From contig NZ_CP047146.1 in assembly GCF_009834125.1 (NCBI RefSeq), positions 1 through 64,000 of the forward strand: 64,000 bases of DNA. Reading direction: 5' to 3'. The stretch's first letter is position 1. Each line of letters begins with the position of its first letter. Both the position numbers and the translations under genes were made by a program. This DNA comes from Streptomyces sp. GS7. Lineage in GTDB: Bacteria; Actinomycetota; Actinomycetes; Streptomycetales; Streptomycetaceae. Under the pieces are notes generated by a model that did not search any database, was not told where the DNA came from, and saw only the letters and a list, made by a program, of their open reading frames with translations. Shown piece after piece: positions 57,195-64,000 of this stretch.

Positions 57195-57235
57195 ACCCCC
57201 ACCCGTATCCGCACCCCCTACCCCCACCCCTATCT

Positions 57236-57754
57236 TTATCCCTCCTCCACCCCCAGATCGGTCTCCTCGAAGACGAGCAAGGTGCGGGTGCTGAGCACTT
57301 CCGGGATCGACTGGATGCGGGTGAGGACCAGCTCCCGTAGCTCGCGGTTGTCCTTGGTGTGGACGAGCAGCAGGACGTCGAAGTCGCCGCTCACCAGAGC
57401 GATGTGGGCGGCTCCGGGCAGCGCGGTGAGCTGCTTGCGCACGGTCCGCCAGGAGTTCTGAACGATCTTTAGCGTGATGTAGGCGGAGGCGCCCTGACCT
57501 GCTCTTTCCTGGTCTACGAGGGCGCTGAAGCCACGGATGACGCCGTCGTCGAGCAGCCGGTTGATCCGGGCGTAGGCATTGGCGCGGGAGACGTGCACCT
57601 GCTCGGCGACGGAGCGTATGGAGGCCCGGCCGTCGGTGCGCAGCAGGCGCAGGATGGCTCGGTCGATGGTGTCGAGGGGGCGCGCTGTCGGAGCGGGCGG
57701 AGCGGGCGTCACCGGTGGCTGCCCGCCTGGATTGGCCATCTGTTCCTCCGGCAT
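57236..57754 (-). CDS. Lrp/AsnC family regulator (BkdR-like)
   Basis: 172 aa from ATG 57754 (AGGCGGG upstream). N-terminal HTH: LDTIDRAILRLLRTDGRASI, SVAEQVHVSRANAYARINRL; C-terminal RAM domain (SAYITLKIVQNSWRTV, GDFDVLLLVHTKDN). Divergent from the branched-chain dehydrogenase operon, as BkdR is in other bacteria; effectors would be branched-chain amino or keto acids. Confidence 0.9.
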   Translation of the reverse strand: MPEEQMANPGGQPPVTPAPPAPTARPLDTIDRAILRLLRTDGRASIRSVAEQVHVSRANAYARINRLLDDGVIRGFSALVDQERAGQGASAYITLKIVQNSWRTVRKQLTALPGAAHIALVSGDFDVLLLVHTKDNRELRELVLTRIQSIPEVLSTRTLLVFEETDLGVEEG

Positions 57755-57799
57755 GTGATCCCGCCTCCCCCTTGTGGACGCCCTGCCTTCATCACAAGC

Positions 57800-57821
57800 T
57801 GTGGAGAACCGTTTGTCCACA
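57800..57821. promoter_or_regulatory. Pair of inverted DnaA boxes
   Basis: TGTGGAGAA (57800-57808) and exact TTGTCCACA (57813-57821), facing each other in the Lrp/bkd divergent promoter region. Confidence 0.55.
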
Positions 57822-57855
57822 GGCTGAACCCGGCTGTAGCCAAAATGCATCAGCG

Positions 57856-57869
57856 ACCGAACAATCGGT
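57856..57869. promoter_or_regulatory. PaaR-type operator 3, one mismatch (bkd promoter)
   Basis: ACCGAACAATCGGT differs from the two paa operators only at the eighth base (A for G). It lies 111 bp upstream of the bkd E1-alpha start. Confidence 0.6.
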
Positions 57870-57979
57870 AGGGAAGGGCGTACCCGCCCCGACCGACGTC
57901 ATCCTGCCCGTGCGTCGCCCGCCCACCACCCCTTATGAGGCGCCTCGCGCCGCCCCTTCGATCCGAGGAGGTGCTCGTC

Positions 57980-59173
57980 ATGACGGTCCTTGAGCAGCCC
58001 GGCAGCAGAAGGCACACGAGCGGCCTGGCCGGACCGCCGCCCGACTGGCGGCCCCGCGTAGACCCGGCACCCCTTCTGCCCGACGCGAAGCCGTACCGCC
58101 TCCTGGGGACGGACGCCGCCCGCGGGGTCGACCGGGGGCTGCTGAAGCGGCTGTACGCGGAGCTGGTGCGGGGCCGTCGGTACAACGCCCAGGCCACCGC
58201 GCTGACGCGGCAGGGGCGGCTGGCGGTCTACCCGTCCTCCACAGGGCAGGAGGCATGCCAGGTCGCCGCGGCGCTCGCGCTCGAAGACCGCGACTGGCTC
58301 TTCCCCAGCTACCGCGACACCCTGGCCGCCGTGGCCCGCGGCCTCGATCCCGTACAGGCGCTGACGCTCCTGCGGGGCGACTGGCACACCGGATACGACC
58401 CGCACGAGCACCGCATCGCCCCCCTGTGCACCCCGCTCGCCACGCAACTCCCCCACGCCGTGGGCCTGGCACACGCCGCCCGCCTCAAGGGCGACGACGT
58501 GGTCGCGCTGGCGATGGTCGGCGACGGCGGCACGAGCGAGGGCGATTTCCACGAGGCGCTGAACTTCGCCGCGGTGTGGCAGGCGCCGGTCGTCTTCCTC
58601 GTACAGAACAACGGCTTCGCGATCTCCGTCCCGCTCGCCAAGCAGACCGCCGCGCCGTCGCTCGCCCACAAGGCGGTCGGCTACGGCATGCCCGGTCGCC
58701 TGGTGGACGGCAATGACGCGCCCGCGATGCACGACGTCCTCACCGAGGCGATACGGCGGGCCCGTGAGGGCGGCGGCCCCACCCTGGTCGAGGCCGTGAC
58801 CTACCGCCTTGAGGCGCACACCAACGCCGATGACGCCACCCGCTACCGCACCGACGACGAGGTCGAGACCTGGCGGGCGCACGACCCGATAGCCCTGATG
58901 GAGCGCGAGCTGACGGACCGGGGTCTGCTCACCGACGCCTTCGTCGCCACCACCCGGGAGAGCGCCGAGCACCTGGCGGCCGACCTGCGGGAGCGGATGA
59001 ACGCCACCCCGCTGCTGGACCCGATGGACCTGTTCGACAACGTATTCACCCGGCAGACCAGCCAACTGCGCGACCAGGCCGCCCAGTTGCGTGCCGAGCT
59101 GGCCGCCGAGGCCGAGGGACACACCGAGCACGCAGCGGGCGCCGCGGCGCCCGCCCAGGAGGCCAGGCCATGA
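57980..59173 (+). CDS. bkdA: Branched-chain 2-oxoacid dehydrogenase E1 alpha
   Basis: 397 aa from ATG 57980, with GAGGAGG (57965-57971) before it. Thiamine diphosphate enzyme subunit: YPSSTGQEACQVAAALAL, the TPP motif GDGGTSEGDFHEALNF and NNGFAISVP. It decarboxylates keto acids of Val, Leu and Ile to give the CoA primers for branched fatty acids and polyketides. Stop overlaps E1 beta (ATGA). Confidence 0.92.
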   Translation: MTVLEQPGSRRHTSGLAGPPPDWRPRVDPAPLLPDAKPYRLLGTDAARGVDRGLLKRLYAELVRGRRYNAQATALTRQGRLAVYPSSTGQEACQVAAALALEDRDWLFPSYRDTLAAVARGLDPVQALTLLRGDWHTGYDPHEHRIAPLCTPLATQLPHAVGLAHAARLKGDDVVALAMVGDGGTSEGDFHEALNFAAVWQAPVVFLVQNNGFAISVPLAKQTAAPSLAHKAVGYGMPGRLVDGNDAPAMHDVLTEAIRRAREGGGPTLVEAVTYRLEAHTNADDATRYRTDDEVETWRAHDPIALMERELTDRGLLTDAFVATTRESAEHLAADLRERMNATPLLDPMDLFDNVFTRQTSQLRDQAAQLRAELAAEAEGHTEHAAGAAAPAQEARP

Positions 59174-60204
59174 CCACCATCGCTCCGGCGACCGCGCGCA
59201 AGCCCGCCACCATGGCGCAGGCGCTGACCCGCGCGCTGCACGACGCCATGGCCGAGGACCCGTCCGTCCATGTGATGGGCGAGGACGTCGGTGCCCTGGG
59301 CGGCGTCTTCCGGGTCACCGACGGGCTGGCCGCGGAGTTCGGCGAGGACCGCTGCATCGACACCCCGCTCGCCGAGGCCGGCATCCTGGGCACCGCCGTC
59401 GGAATGGCCATGTACGGGCTGCGGCCGGTCGTGGAGATGCAGTTCGACGCGTTCGCCTACCCGGCGTTCGAGCAACTGGCCAGCCATGTCGCCCGGATGC
59501 GCAACCGCACCCGCGGCGCGGTGGCGATGCCGCTCACCATCCGCATCCCGTACGGCGGCGGGATCGGCGGCGTCGAGCACCACAGCGACTCCTCCGAGGC
59601 GTACTACCTCGCCACCCCCGGCCTCCAGGTCGTCACCCCGGCCACGGTCGAGGACGCGTACGGGCTGCTGCGTGCCGCCATCGCCTCCGACGACCCGGTC
59701 GTCTTCCTCGAACCCAAGCGGCTGTACTGGTCCAAGGCCGACTGGTCGCCGGACGCACCGACTCCGGTGGCCCCCATAGGCCGCGCCGTGATCCGGCGCC
59801 CCGGCAGCAGTGCCACGCTGATCACCTACGGCCCTTCGCTCCCGGTCTGCCTGGAGGCCGCCGAGGCCGCCCGGGCCGAGGGCTGGGACCTGGAAGTCCT
59901 CGATCTGCGCTCGCTGATGCCGTTCGACGACGACACGGTCTGCGCGTCCGTACGGCGCACCGGGCGGGCCGTGGTCGTCCATGAGTCCAACGGCTTCGGC
60001 GGCCCGGGCGGCGAGATCGCCGCGCGGATCACCGAGCGTTGCTTCCACCACCTGGAGGCGCCGGTGCTGCGCGTCGCCGGTTTCGACATCCCTTATCCGC
60101 CTCCGATGTTGGAGAGGTACCACCTTCCGGGTGTGGACCGGATACTGGACACCGTCGCCCGCCTCCAGTGGGAGTCGGACTGGACCGAGGGACGTGGTGA
60201 GTGA
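59170..60204 (+). CDS. bkdB: Branched-chain 2-oxoacid dehydrogenase E1 beta
   Basis: 344 aa. Pyrimidine-binding domain and transketolase C-terminal domain: MGEDVGALGGVFRVTDGLA, DTPLAEAGILGTAVGMAMYG, MPLTIRIPYGGGIGGVEHHS, HESNGFGGPGGEIAARITE. Forms the alpha2-beta2 E1. Confidence 0.93.
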   Translation: MTTIAPATARKPATMAQALTRALHDAMAEDPSVHVMGEDVGALGGVFRVTDGLAAEFGEDRCIDTPLAEAGILGTAVGMAMYGLRPVVEMQFDAFAYPAFEQLASHVARMRNRTRGAVAMPLTIRIPYGGGIGGVEHHSDSSEAYYLATPGLQVVTPATVEDAYGLLRAAIASDDPVVFLEPKRLYWSKADWSPDAPTPVAPIGRAVIRRPGSSATLITYGPSLPVCLEAAEAARAEGWDLEVLDLRSLMPFDDDTVCASVRRTGRAVVVHESNGFGGPGGEIAARITERCFHHLEAPVLRVAGFDIPYPPPMLERYHLPGVDRILDTVARLQWESDWTEGRGE

Positions 60205-61640
60205 TGGCCGTGGTCCGCGAGTTCACCCTGCCCGACCTGGGGGAGGGCCTCACCGAGGCGGTGATCGTGCAGTGGCTGGTCGAGGTCGGCGACGTGGTGG
60301 CCGTCGACCAGCCGGTGGTGGAGGTCGAGACCGCCAAGGCGATGGTCGAGGTGCCATGCCCGTATGGCGGTGTGGTCACCGCCCGCTTCGGCGCGGAGGG
60401 GGCCGAAGTCCCGGTGGGTGCCGCCCTGGTGACGGTCGCCGTGGGGGCGGCGGACGATCTGGCGCCGAGCGGTGGGGCGGGACCGGACACCGCGGGCGCG
60501 GAGCCGGACTCGTTGGCGCCCCCTGCCCCTGCCCCCGCCGGGGAGGACGCGGCGGATTCCGGGTCGGGCAATGTGCTGGTCGGGTACGGGACGAGCGCGT
60601 CGGCGGCACGCCGGCGGCGGGTCCGGCCCGGGACGCCGGCCGGCCCCGGGGCGCGGGCGTCGGCGAAGTCCCCTGAGGCGACAGCGTCCGCGGCCGCTGC
60701 CCCCGTGCCCACCGGCACCCGGGCGGCCGCGGCCGGAGCCGAGGCCGCAGGCACCCGTACGGTCGCCGTCATCTCTCCGCTGGTGCGCCGTATCGCGCGG
60801 GAACACGGCCTGGATCTGCGGGGGTTGACGGGATCCGGCCGCGACGGGCTGATTCTCCGTACGGACGTCGAGTCCGCGATCGGGGCGCTGCGCGAGCGGG
60901 AGACGGCCGCCGCCGGAGCCGCCCTCGGTACGGGCACCGCGGCCGTCCCCGGGGAGGAGCGGATCCCGCTCCGGGGGATGCGCGGCGCCGCCGCCGAGAA
61001 GTTCAGCCGCAGCCGCCGGGAGATCCCGGACGCGACCTGCTGGGTGGACGCCGACGCCACCGAACTCCTCGCCGCCCGCAAGGCGATGAATGTGCCCGGC
61101 GCTCCCAAGGTGTCGCTGCTCGCGCTGCTGGCCCGGATCTGCACGGCCGCGCTCGCCCGTTATCCGGAGCTGAACGCCACCGTCGACACCTCCACCCAGG
61201 AGATCGTCCGGCTGCCCGCCGTCCATCTGGGCTTCGCGGCGCAGACCGACCGCGGCCTGGTGGTGCCGGTCGTCCGGGACGCGCAGAACCGCACGGTCGA
61301 GGAGCTGTCCGCCGAAATGGCCCGGCTCACCGAGACCGCGCGCGCCGGTGGGCTGTCGCTGGCCGAGCTGACCCACGGCACGTTCACGCTCAACAACTAC
61401 GGCGTCTTCGGGGTCGACGGCTCCACGCCGATCATCAACCACCCCGAGGCGGCGATGCTCGGCGTCGGCCGGATATCCGCCAAACCCTGGGTCCACGAAG
61501 GCGAGTTGGCCGTCCGTCAGGTCGTCCAGCTCTCGTTCACCTTCGACCACCGGGTGTGCGACGGCGGCACCGCGGGCGGGTTCCTGCGCTATGTGGCCGA
61601 CTGCGTGGAGCGGCCCGCGCTGCTGCTGCGCGGGCTCTGA
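60204..61640 (+). CDS. bkdC: Branched-chain 2-oxoacid dehydrogenase E2 (dihydrolipoyl acyltransferase)
   Basis: 478 aa from ATG 60204 (GTG 60201 possible; both overlap the E1 beta stop). One lipoyl domain with the lipoylated Lys in VEVETAKAMVEVPCPYGG, a long Ala/Pro linker, an E3-binding domain (SPLVRRIAREHGLDLRGLTG) and the catalytic core ending FDHRVCDGGTAGGFL (HxxxDG). No E3 gene follows, so dihydrolipoamide dehydrogenase must be shared with other complexes. Confidence 0.93.
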   Translation: MAVVREFTLPDLGEGLTEAVIVQWLVEVGDVVAVDQPVVEVETAKAMVEVPCPYGGVVTARFGAEGAEVPVGAALVTVAVGAADDLAPSGGAGPDTAGAEPDSLAPPAPAPAGEDAADSGSGNVLVGYGTSASAARRRRVRPGTPAGPGARASAKSPEATASAAAAPVPTGTRAAAAGAEAAGTRTVAVISPLVRRIAREHGLDLRGLTGSGRDGLILRTDVESAIGALRERETAAAGAALGTGTAAVPGEERIPLRGMRGAAAEKFSRSRREIPDATCWVDADATELLAARKAMNVPGAPKVSLLALLARICTAALARYPELNATVDTSTQEIVRLPAVHLGFAAQTDRGLVVPVVRDAQNRTVEELSAEMARLTETARAGGLSLAELTHGTFTLNNYGVFGVDGSTPIINHPEAAMLGVGRISAKPWVHEGELAVRQVVQLSFTFDHRVCDGGTAGGFLRYVADCVERPALLLRGL

Positions 61641-61759
61641 CCGCCGGGCCGGCGCGACCGGCCGCCCTCTGGGCGGGCGGTGCGCCGGCTGTGACGGCCG
61701 TGACGGGATGACCGGGTCCAGGGCTGTGTGATCGCGTCACCCCTGGTGATACTCAAGGG

Positions 61760-62674
61760 ATGAGCGACCACACCGTCCACGACGCCATCGTGCTGGCCGG
61801 GGGCGCGGCCCGGCGGCTCGGCGGGGCCGACAAGCCCGCCCTGTCCGTCGGCGGCCGTCCGCTGCTGGACCGGGTGCTGGCCGCCTGCCCCGACGCCGCG
61901 GTCACGGTCGTCGTCGGCCCCGGCCGCCCCACCGTCCGCGCCGTCGTCCACGCCCTGGAGGACCCGCCCGGCGGCGGCCCGCTCGCCGCGCTGGACGCCG
62001 GGCTGCGGCACACCACCGCGCCGACGGTGCTGGTCCTCTCCGCCGATCTGCCGTTCCTGACGGCCGCGACCGTACGGGACCTCCTCCAGGCGGCGACCGC
62101 GCACGGCGCCGCGCCCCGGGACGGTGCGCTGCTGTGCGATGCCGAGGGCCGCGACCAGCCGCTGGTGGCCGCCTACGGTGCGGCGCCGGTGCGCCGCCGG
62201 CTCGACCTGCTGCGCGCCGAACACGGCACCCTGGCCGGGCTGCCGCTGCGCCGCCTGACGTCCGCGCTGGCGCTCACGCGGGTCCAGGACGCCACGTCCA
62301 CGGCCTCCTTCGACTGCGACACCTGGGAAGACATCAGCGCGGCTCGCGCCCGTATCAGGGAGCATGGACACGTGTTGGACGAATGGATCACCGCAGTCAA
62401 GGCCGAACTGGGCATCGACCTCGATGTCGACACGGCGGCGCTTCTCGACCTCGCGCGGGACGCGGCGCACGGCGTGGCCCGCCCCGCCGCGCCGCTGACG
62501 ACCTTCCTCGTCGGTTACGCGGCGGCCCAACAGGGCCGGGACGTGGCCGAGCTGGCGCAGCGTACCGCCGCGCTGGCCGACCGCTGGGCCGCGGAGGCCG
62601 AGGCCGAGGAAGCACCGGCGGCCAAGGCGGCGGAGGCGGGCGGCGCCGGCAGCGAAGCGAAGCCCGCGCAATGA
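61760..62674 (+). CDS. mobA: Molybdenum cofactor guanylyltransferase fused to DUF6457
   Basis: 304 aa. N-terminal nucleotidyltransferase (1-195): IVLAGGAARRLGGADKPALS, GPLAALDAGL, LVLSADLPFL, then a C-terminal helical DUF6457-type domain (about 205-280, LDEWITAVKAELGIDLDVDT) and an Ala/Glu tail. MobA adds GMP to molybdopterin. GATACT (61748-61753) lies 6 nt before the ATG, suggesting leaderless transcription. Stop overlaps moeA (ATGA). Confidence 0.9.
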   Translation: MSDHTVHDAIVLAGGAARRLGGADKPALSVGGRPLLDRVLAACPDAAVTVVVGPGRPTVRAVVHALEDPPGGGPLAALDAGLRHTTAPTVLVLSADLPFLTAATVRDLLQAATAHGAAPRDGALLCDAEGRDQPLVAAYGAAPVRRRLDLLRAEHGTLAGLPLRRLTSALALTRVQDATSTASFDCDTWEDISAARARIREHGHVLDEWITAVKAELGIDLDVDTAALLDLARDAAHGVARPAAPLTTFLVGYAAAQQGRDVAELAQRTAALADRWAAEAEAEEAPAAKAAEAGGAGSEAKPAQ

Positions 62675-64000
62675 CCGACGGGGAGTTCGGCGGCGCGTTC
62701 CGCGAGGTGACCGGGGACCCGTTCGACGATGCGCTCGCGCTGGTCAACGACGTCGCCCCGGCGCGCCTGCGGTCCGGTGCCGCGGACGGGCCGTACGGCG
62801 CCCGCGACAGCGGACCGTCCGGCGCCGGTGGCCACGGAGGCACCGGCGGCGGGGACGGCCCGCACCACCCCGCCGGGCCCGGTCCCGGGAAGGCCCGGCC
62901 GCACGCCGGCCGCCCGGCCACCTCCTGGCCCACGGCCCGGGACGTCGCCGCGCGGGCGGTGCCCGAGCCGCCCGAGCCCGGGACGGCCGCGCTCGGCGAC
63001 GCGCTCGGCCGCACGCTCGCCGCGGCCCTGACGGCGCTCACCGACCTGCCGTCGTTCGACACCTCGGCCATGGACGGCTGGGCGGTCTCCGGCCCCGGCC
63101 CCTGGCGCGTCGTCCGCCCCGCGGAGGACGACGGCGAGCCCGGCCCGTCCGCCGGCATCCTCGCCGGCCACGCCACCACCGAAGCGCTCCCCGACGGCCA
63201 TGCGATCCCGATCGCCACCGGCGCCCGCATCCCGCCCGGCGCCACCGCCGTACTGCGCAGCGAGCACGGCGAGGTCCTCGACCTGCCCGACGGCCGCGCC
63301 CGGCTGTACGCGCCGCGCCCGGTGCCGCCCGGTCAGGACATCCGCCCGCGCGGCCAGGAGTGCCGCCGCGGCGACCACCTGCTCCCGGCCGGCGCCGTGG
63401 TGACCCCCGCGGTCCTCGGCCTGGCCGCGGCGGCCGGCTACGACGAGCTGGCCGTCTACCCCCGGCCCGCCGTCGAAGTGCTGGTCCTGGGCGACGAGTT
63501 GCTGCGCCAGGGGCTGCCCGAGGACGGCCGGATCCGGGACGCGCTCGGCCCGATGCTCGCGCCCTGGCTGCGGGAACTCGGCGCCGAGGCGGCCGCGCCG
63601 CGGCATCTCGCCGACGACGCCGACACGCTGTACGAGGCCCTCGCCGGGTCCACCGCCGACCTGGTCGTCACCACCGGCGGTACCGCGTCGGGCCCCGTCG
63701 ACCACGTGCACCCCACCCTGCGCCGGCTGGGCGCCGAGCTGCTGGTGGACGGGGTGGCGGTGCGCCCCGGCCACCCCATGCTGCTGGCCCGCCTCGCACC
63801 GCGCCGGCACCTCGTCGGCCTCCCCGGGAACCCTCTCGCCGCGGTGTCCGGCTTGCTCACCCTCGCCGAGCCGCTGCTCCGTGCCCTCGCCGCCCGCCGG
63901 CCCGCCGCCCCGTACCGCGCGCCGCTGGCCGCCGCCGTTCACGGCCATCCGCACGACACCCGGCTCGTCCCGGTCGCCTACCGCGACGACGAACGGCACG
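62671..64000 (+). CDS. moeA: Molybdopterin molybdenumtransferase MoeA (3' end cut by window)
   Basis: At least 443 aa, open at the window edge. It inserts molybdate into adenylated molybdopterin. Motifs: DLPSFDTSAMDGWAV, IPIATGARIPPGATAV, VLVLGDELLRQG, VTTGGTASGPVDHVHPTL, LVGLPGNPLAAVSGLL. A Gly/His/Pro-rich insert (about residues 35-85) interrupts the N-terminal region relative to usual MoeA. Coupled to mobA. Confidence 0.92.
   Translation, partial: MTDGEFGGAFREVTGDPFDDALALVNDVAPARLRSGAADGPYGARDSGPSGAGGHGGTGGGDGPHHPAGPGPGKARPHAGRPATSWPTARDVAARAVPEPPEPGTAALGDALGRTLAAALTALTDLPSFDTSAMDGWAVSGPGPWRVVRPAEDDGEPGPSAGILAGHATTEALPDGHAIPIATGARIPPGATAVLRSEHGEVLDLPDGRARLYAPRPVPPGQDIRPRGQECRRGDHLLPAGAVVTPAVLGLAAAAGYDELAVYPRPAVEVLVLGDELLRQGLPEDGRIRDALGPMLAPWLRELGAEAAAPRHLADDADTLYEALAGSTADLVVTTGGTASGPVDHVHPTLRRLGAELLVDGVAVRPGHPMLLARLAPRRHLVGLPGNPLAAVSGLLTLAEPLLRALAARRPAAPYRAPLAAAVHGHPHDTRLVPVAYRDDERH

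Larger units (their letters stand above)
56626..57235. other. Long low-complexity intergenic region
   Basis: About 610 bp between the convergent TetR and Lrp genes. It contains a degenerate CTGGTGCC-like array (about 56843-56925), a perfect hairpin (57043-57083) and a 21-bp tandem repeat (57141-57194). G-rich and T/G-skewed; no gene is supported. Confidence 0.7.

Overview
The window is a high-GC actinobacterial chromosome segment carrying the replication origin of a Streptomyces-type organism. The order dnaA, oriC (many TTGTCCACA-type DnaA boxes), dnaN, short gnd, recF, DUF721, gyrB, gyrA, DUF3566, tRNA-Ile is the classic Streptomyces origin block. Supporting signs are GTG/TTG starts, near-universal G/C third positions, GTTTCACGTGAAAC parS sites, CrgA, class E sortases and the fhaAB-pstP-rodA-pbpA-pknB operon. 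The species cannot be named from sequence alone. dnaA is cut at its 5' end and moeA at its 3' end by the window edges.

Layout. 1-12.6 kb: replication and topology genes. 12.7-17.3 kb: tRNA-Ile, a DLW-39 peptide, a secreted membrane-anchored protein followed by a truncated paralogue, a Ser/Thr kinase with its HTH neighbour, tRNA-Ala. 17.6-20.8 kb: divergent DHA2-type MFS exporter and LysR regulator, DUF5324 protein. 21-28 kb: cyclophilin, rhomboid, CrgA, DUF881, three class E sortases and pabA. 28-36.2 kb: minus-strand PASTA kinase/cell-wall operon, transcribed fhaA, fhaB, pstP, rodA, pbpA, pknB. 36.6-40.4 kb: tRNA-Leu, a decayed MFS gene, azoreductase/HxlR, MarR/membrane protein. 40.7-43.9 kb: DUF2252 protein, J-domain protein, rhodanese. 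44-57 kb: phenylacetate catabolism (paaABCDE, acyl-CoA dehydrogenase, paaN, paaH, TetR regulator), interrupted by a DUF5819/HTTM pair, a SpoU RNA methyltransferase and a frameshifted SpoU relative. 57.2-61.6 kb: Lrp regulator and a branched-chain 2-oxoacid dehydrogenase operon without its own E3. 61.8-64 kb: molybdenum cofactor genes mobA and moeA.

How the genes work together. oriC, parS and DnaA-box clusters mark the initiation and segregation zone. The sortase, CrgA and PknB clusters couple cell-wall assembly, septation and aerial-hypha surface proteins. The paa genes form a PaaR-like regulon: an identical 14-bp operator lies before paaA and between paaN and paaH, with a one-mismatch copy before the bkd operon. 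The most interesting unexplained items are a DnaA-box cluster in a convergent intergenic gap 20 kb from oriC, parS sites inside a sortase reading frame, an SdpA/SdpB-like DUF5819-HTTM pair, three decayed genes, and a recurrent start architecture (a -10 hexamer exactly 6 nt before the start codon) that suggests leaderless mRNAs. No prophage, insertion sequence, CRISPR array or rRNA was seen.
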